A DNA stretch of 9,784 bases. Source: Rudanella sp. (GTDB taxonomy: Bacteria > Bacteroidota > Bacteroidia > Cytophagales > Spirosomataceae). The stretch spans positions 1 to 9,784 of the forward strand of contig JAJAYX010000635.1 of assembly GCA_026785985.1 (NCBI GenBank). The letters are read 5' to 3'. Made by a program: the position numbers and the translations under genes. The notes below the pieces were generated by a model. That model saw only the letters and a program-made list of their open reading frames with translations. It was not told where the DNA came from and did no database searches. Numbering within the stretch: position 1 is the stretch's first letter; every line of letters begins with the position of its first letter. Below are positions 7,639 to 9,784 of the stretch, one piece after another.

Positions 7639-8021
7639 GAGAAAGGGCGTTGATTGTTTAAATAACGCTCTCCCGCCCCAATAGTCCCTACTTTTCGATA
7701 AAGAGGATCAACTCGGTGTAGGACAAGTTTGCGATTTATAGTTCAAATCCGCGTTTAGGCCATGTGAGGTTTCTGCTTTTAAATCGCCCGTCAGGGGCAG
7801 AATATCGGCGTAGGTACTCCGTTCGGTATCGGTGCTAAAAATGGTGGGTAGCTTGTAGCCCAGCCCACCGCCGACCCGCGCCGACCACGGCCCACCCAGT
7901 TTCCACAGAGCCGAGAAGCGGGGCAGCACAAACCAGCCGTACCGGTTTTGATGGTCAGCCCGCAGTCCGGTTTGTAGGGTGATTTCGTCTGTCAATTTCC
8001 AATCATCCTGCACGAACGCGC

Positions 8022-8031
8022 CCAGACCAGA
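8022..8031 (-). repeat. 5-bp tandem duplication causing frameshift
   Basis: The minus strand reads ACCAC-TCTGG-TCTGG-GCGCG here: two perfect adjacent TCTGG copies. Removing one copy restores a continuous frame reading YAYTTLGAFVQDDWKL, which is what receptors of this family show at this strand. The lesion is therefore best explained as a slippage duplication of 5 bp rather than a single-base loss. Confidence 0.75.
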
Positions 8032-8876
8032 GTGGTATACGCATAATTACGCGGCCCGGTTTGGGGCTGAGCGTTGGTTTCAGTAAACTGATCCGTCCAG
8101 GCGTTACCCCCGAATACGGTCGTATGGTGCGCCGTTGGCAGCAGATACGAGACCTCGGAGAAACTGGCGACCTGACGACCCACGAACTGACTACCCGGCA
8201 GGGTAATCGTTCGATTAAACCAATTGACGCTATTTTTTATTCGTAATACGCCCTTCTCATCAAACCGTCGATCTAATTGAAACGTCGTAAAGGTGCGGTT
8301 CGACTGGTTGCGCTCGGTGAATAGGTGGGCCGGGGTTGGCCCTTCCTTAATCGCCCGGATGTCCCCGCCCGTGCGGTCGTCAACCGTCAAATTCACGCCC
8401 GCCACGATGGTCGTTTCTTCATTGAGATACCAGAACAGGCGGGGATTGAGATTAATCAGCCGAAATGTAGGTAAGTCGGTAAACCCGTCACCGTCCACGT
8501 CGTAGGCTTGTTGGGTGTTGTGGGTAATCAGCATCGTTACCCCTGCTTTTTCGCTCCGCGCTCCATACCAGGCACTTACGTCGGCGGCTCCCTTGTGGGT
8601 TGCGTTAAGAATGGCCGAAAACTCCGGCTCCCGACCCGGCTGTTTGGATACTAAGTTGATAATGCCGGCAATGGTATCGCCCCCGTAGAGAGCCGACGAC
8701 GAGCCTTTAATGAGTTCGACTTGTTTCAAGTCCAACGGCGGAATCTGAATCAGACTCAGGCCGGTGCCCAGTCCGCTGTACAGTGGAAACCCATCTTTAA
8801 GCAGTTGGGTATAACGCCCGTCGAGACCTTGCAGCCGAATGGCCTGATTGGCCGAAACGGGGGACGTTTGTTGTAC

Positions 8877-8879
8877 CTA
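8877..8879 (-). other. In-frame amber codon in receptor plug (probable CAG to TAG)
   Basis: On the minus strand the codons read ACG CCC GGT GTA TAG GTA CAA CAA. Receptors of this type usually read ETPGVQVQQTS at this place, so the stop most simply arises from CAG (Gln) by one C-to-T transition. The frame is open on both sides of it, and the flanking protein sequence is well conserved, which rules out a domain end. Confidence 0.8.
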
Positions 8880-9362
8880 TACACCGGGCGTTTCGGCCAG
8901 CATCTGCGAAATATTAGCCGGTGCCATGCCCGTCCGCTCCTCCACTTCTTCCAGCCCCAGCACCTCTACCCGCACCGGGCTATCCTCAATCCGGCTATCC
9001 GTACGGGTGGCCGACACAACCACGCCCTGAAGCCCGATAGAAGTTGGTTCTACGTCGATCACCTCGACCCGGCTGGAATCGGGCCGGGGAAAGGTCAGGA
9101 GTTTTTCTTTGGTCTGATAATTCAGCGAACTAATCCGCAGGGTTTGCGGGCCGGTCGGAATATCAGTTAACCGAACTCGTCCCCCGGCATCGGTCATGCC
9201 GCCCCGATTGGTAGCCGGTAGGAAAACAGCCGCTCCGATAACGGGTTCTTTGGTTTTGCCGTCAATGATTTGGACGGTAACGGCATATTGCGCCCAGGCG
9301 TTGCCGATAGTCAGCAACAGCCCGCAGCAGACTAAATAAAGTCGCATAAGGTTGAATAGAAA

Positions 9363-9420
9363 GGGTAAAACAATCGCTTACTTCCCCAGGCGGGGAAGAC
9401 ACTACCGGAAGCGATTACCC
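9363..9420 (-). repeat. Nested inverted repeat / structured leader before the receptor
   Basis: The 58-nt element has two nested stems. The outer stem pairs GGGTA+ATCGCTT (9409-9420 side) with AAGCGAT+TACCC (9363-9379 side), 12 bp with a 5-nt bulge on one arm. The inner stem is a perfect 7-bp CTTCCCC/GGGGAAG (9381-9387 and 9392-9398) with a 4-nt loop. On the minus strand it begins 2 nt after the stop of the small upstream gene and ends 15 nt before the receptor ATG. A TTGTTTT run occurs in the descending outer arm, so it could act as an attenuator or weak terminator; alternatively it is a REP-like or mobile-element scar. Base pairing is directly visible; function is inferred. Confidence 0.6.
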
Positions 9421-9422
9421 AA

Positions 9423-9731
9423 TCATAGCCGGAGAACCCGAAACCGCAGAAACCGGCGGTCGGGTGGTGCAGGCTCCCGCAGGAGCCAGGCCGGAGAAAA
9501 ACAAACGGAAACCGCCCGATGCAGGAGCGGCCAGCGGAAAAATGACGGTTCAGGTAGTAGGGTGACGACCGTTGCCGCTGGTATGACATGAAGGGGAGAA
9601 GCCGTACACAACGCACTAATCTGTTCCTGCTTATAGCGGGCCTTAAATTCTTCCCCGTCGAGTTCAAGTGAACCCGTCAGGTAGAAGGCACTCAACAGCA
9701 GAGCCAGAAGCCCGTATATTGCTTTTTGCAA
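9423..9731 (-). CDS. Small exported protein of unknown function
   Basis: 102 residues from a TTG start (M-QKAIYG...), with an earlier TTG at 9749 as alternative and no ATG available. I do not recognise the family. The N-terminus looks like a signal peptide or a single membrane anchor: a short basic start, then YGLLALLLSAFYLTG. It is followed by a charged stretch ELDGEEFKARYKQEQ and a Pro/Arg/aromatic-rich C-terminus ending RFLRFRVLRL. It sits 75 bp upstream of the receptor pseudogene on the same strand and downstream of a promoter-like sequence. It could therefore be the first gene of the receptor's transcription unit; small exported proteins in front of TonB-dependent receptors are common in Bacteroidota. 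The TTG start and the arginine-rich end keep the confidence low. If not real, the 437 bp between the receptor start and the window end hold no gene. Confidence 0.45.
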   Translation of the reverse strand: MQKAIYGLLALLLSAFYLTGSLELDGEEFKARYKQEQISALCTASPLHVIPAATVVTLLPEPSFFRWPLLHRAVSVCFSPAWLLREPAPPDRRFLRFRVLRL

Positions 9732-9755
9732 AAGTGCAAGGCAAAGCAAAGAAAT

Positions 9756-9784
9756 AAAATACGAGGATGTGAACAGTTTGTCAA
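9756..9784 (-). promoter_or_regulatory. Candidate promoter for small gene and receptor
   Basis: On the minus strand TTGACA (9784-9779) is followed after 17 nt by TATTTT (9761-9756). This fits the general -35/-10 layout and partly the Bacteroidota TTG...TAnnTTTG form (TATTTTAT). Transcription would start near 9749, leaving a leader of about 18 nt before the TTG at 9731. The match is by eye only. Confidence 0.4.

Larger units (their letters stand above)
7708..9347 (-). pseudogene. Degraded TonB-dependent receptor, three lesions, 3' half missing
   Basis: This outer-membrane receptor gene is broken. The first part (9347-8880) encodes a signal peptide (ending NAWAQ), a carboxypeptidase-D-like regulatory domain (~23-90), a TonB-box-like stretch VVVSATRTD, and the plug start NISQMLAETPGV. 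A TAG at 8877-8879 then interrupts the frame. The same frame continues beyond it with VQQTSPVSANQAIRLQGLDG, QVELIKGSSSALYGG (plug) and barrel strands including YDVDGDGFTDLP, ending at 7992. Around 8022-8031 the frame shifts, and GAFVQDDWKLTDEITLQTG continues in another frame to a stop at 7708. About 545 codons are recognisable, whereas relatives have roughly 700 or more, so the C-terminal barrel half is gone. The plug is of the BtuB/FecA-like type with SANQAIRLQGLDGRYTQ-style motifs; the substrate is unknown. A translated 156-residue fragment could be exported but cannot form a pore. Confidence 0.88.

Noticed and set aside
7647..7668. GCGTT-N12-AACGC inverted repeat upstream of DUF5723
   Set aside because: Only five base pairs with a long loop, no T-run and no further symmetry; easily due to chance.
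2..9347. The two receptor pieces as ends of one rearranged gene
   Set aside because: The left piece is the C-terminus that the right pseudogene lacks, but they are on opposite strands with several intact genes between them. The left gene's reading frame also continues intact beyond the window, so nothing in the sequence links them.
9472..9487. GGCTCC-CGCA-GGAGCC hairpin
   Set aside because: Six base pairs inside the small gene, with no T-run; not distinguishable from GC-rich coding sequence.
9352..9591. Arg-rich plus-strand open frame
   Set aside because: It is the antisense of the hairpin and the small exported gene; its composition is that of a shadow frame.

Overview
The window looks like chromosome from a Bacteroidota bacterium, most likely the Cytophagales (Spirosoma or a relative). 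This rests on several things: FecA-type TonB-dependent receptors, one carrying an N-terminal carboxypeptidase-D-like domain; a DUF5723 outer-membrane protein; an exported heparinase II/III-family enzyme; start codons without Shine-Dalgarno sequences; and a moderately GC-rich composition. The species is an inference from protein style, not from a marker gene.

Layout. 2-466 (+) is the C-terminal end of a FecA-like TonB-dependent receptor whose start lies outside the window. It converges, with an 11-bp overlap, on a lipid kinase of the YegS/DagK type (456-1328, -). Divergent from the kinase, with only 21 bp between start codons, is an App1-type phosphatidate phosphatase (1350-2411, +). A secreted heparinase II/III-like polysaccharide lyase follows on the same strand (2502-4373). 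The lyase runs tail to tail, with a 27-bp overlap, into a minus-strand gene string. Read in its own direction, that string is DUF5723 outer-membrane protein (7638-6211), NhaD Na+/H+ antiporter (6214-4916), DUF4160 (4887-4600) and DUF2442 (4652-4347). The first two genes overlap by ATGA and the last two by 53 bp, so this is probably one operon.

The right part (7708-9347, -) is a decayed TonB-dependent receptor. It has an in-frame amber codon at the start of the plug domain, a frameshift explained by a 5-bp tandem duplication, and no C-terminal half of the barrel. Upstream of it on the same strand are a 58-nt nested inverted repeat directly before its start codon, a small exported protein of unknown function (9731-9423), and a plausible sigma-70-type promoter at the window edge.

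How the genes may work together. The kinase and App1 pair would catalyse opposite directions of a diacylglycerol/phosphatidate cycle if both act on that substrate. The DUF4160-DUF2442 pair has toxin-antitoxin-like architecture but no demonstrated function here. I see no tRNA, rRNA, CRISPR array, transposase or phage gene. The points most worth following up are the receptor's step-by-step decay, the structured leader before it, and the two paired-gene arrangements.
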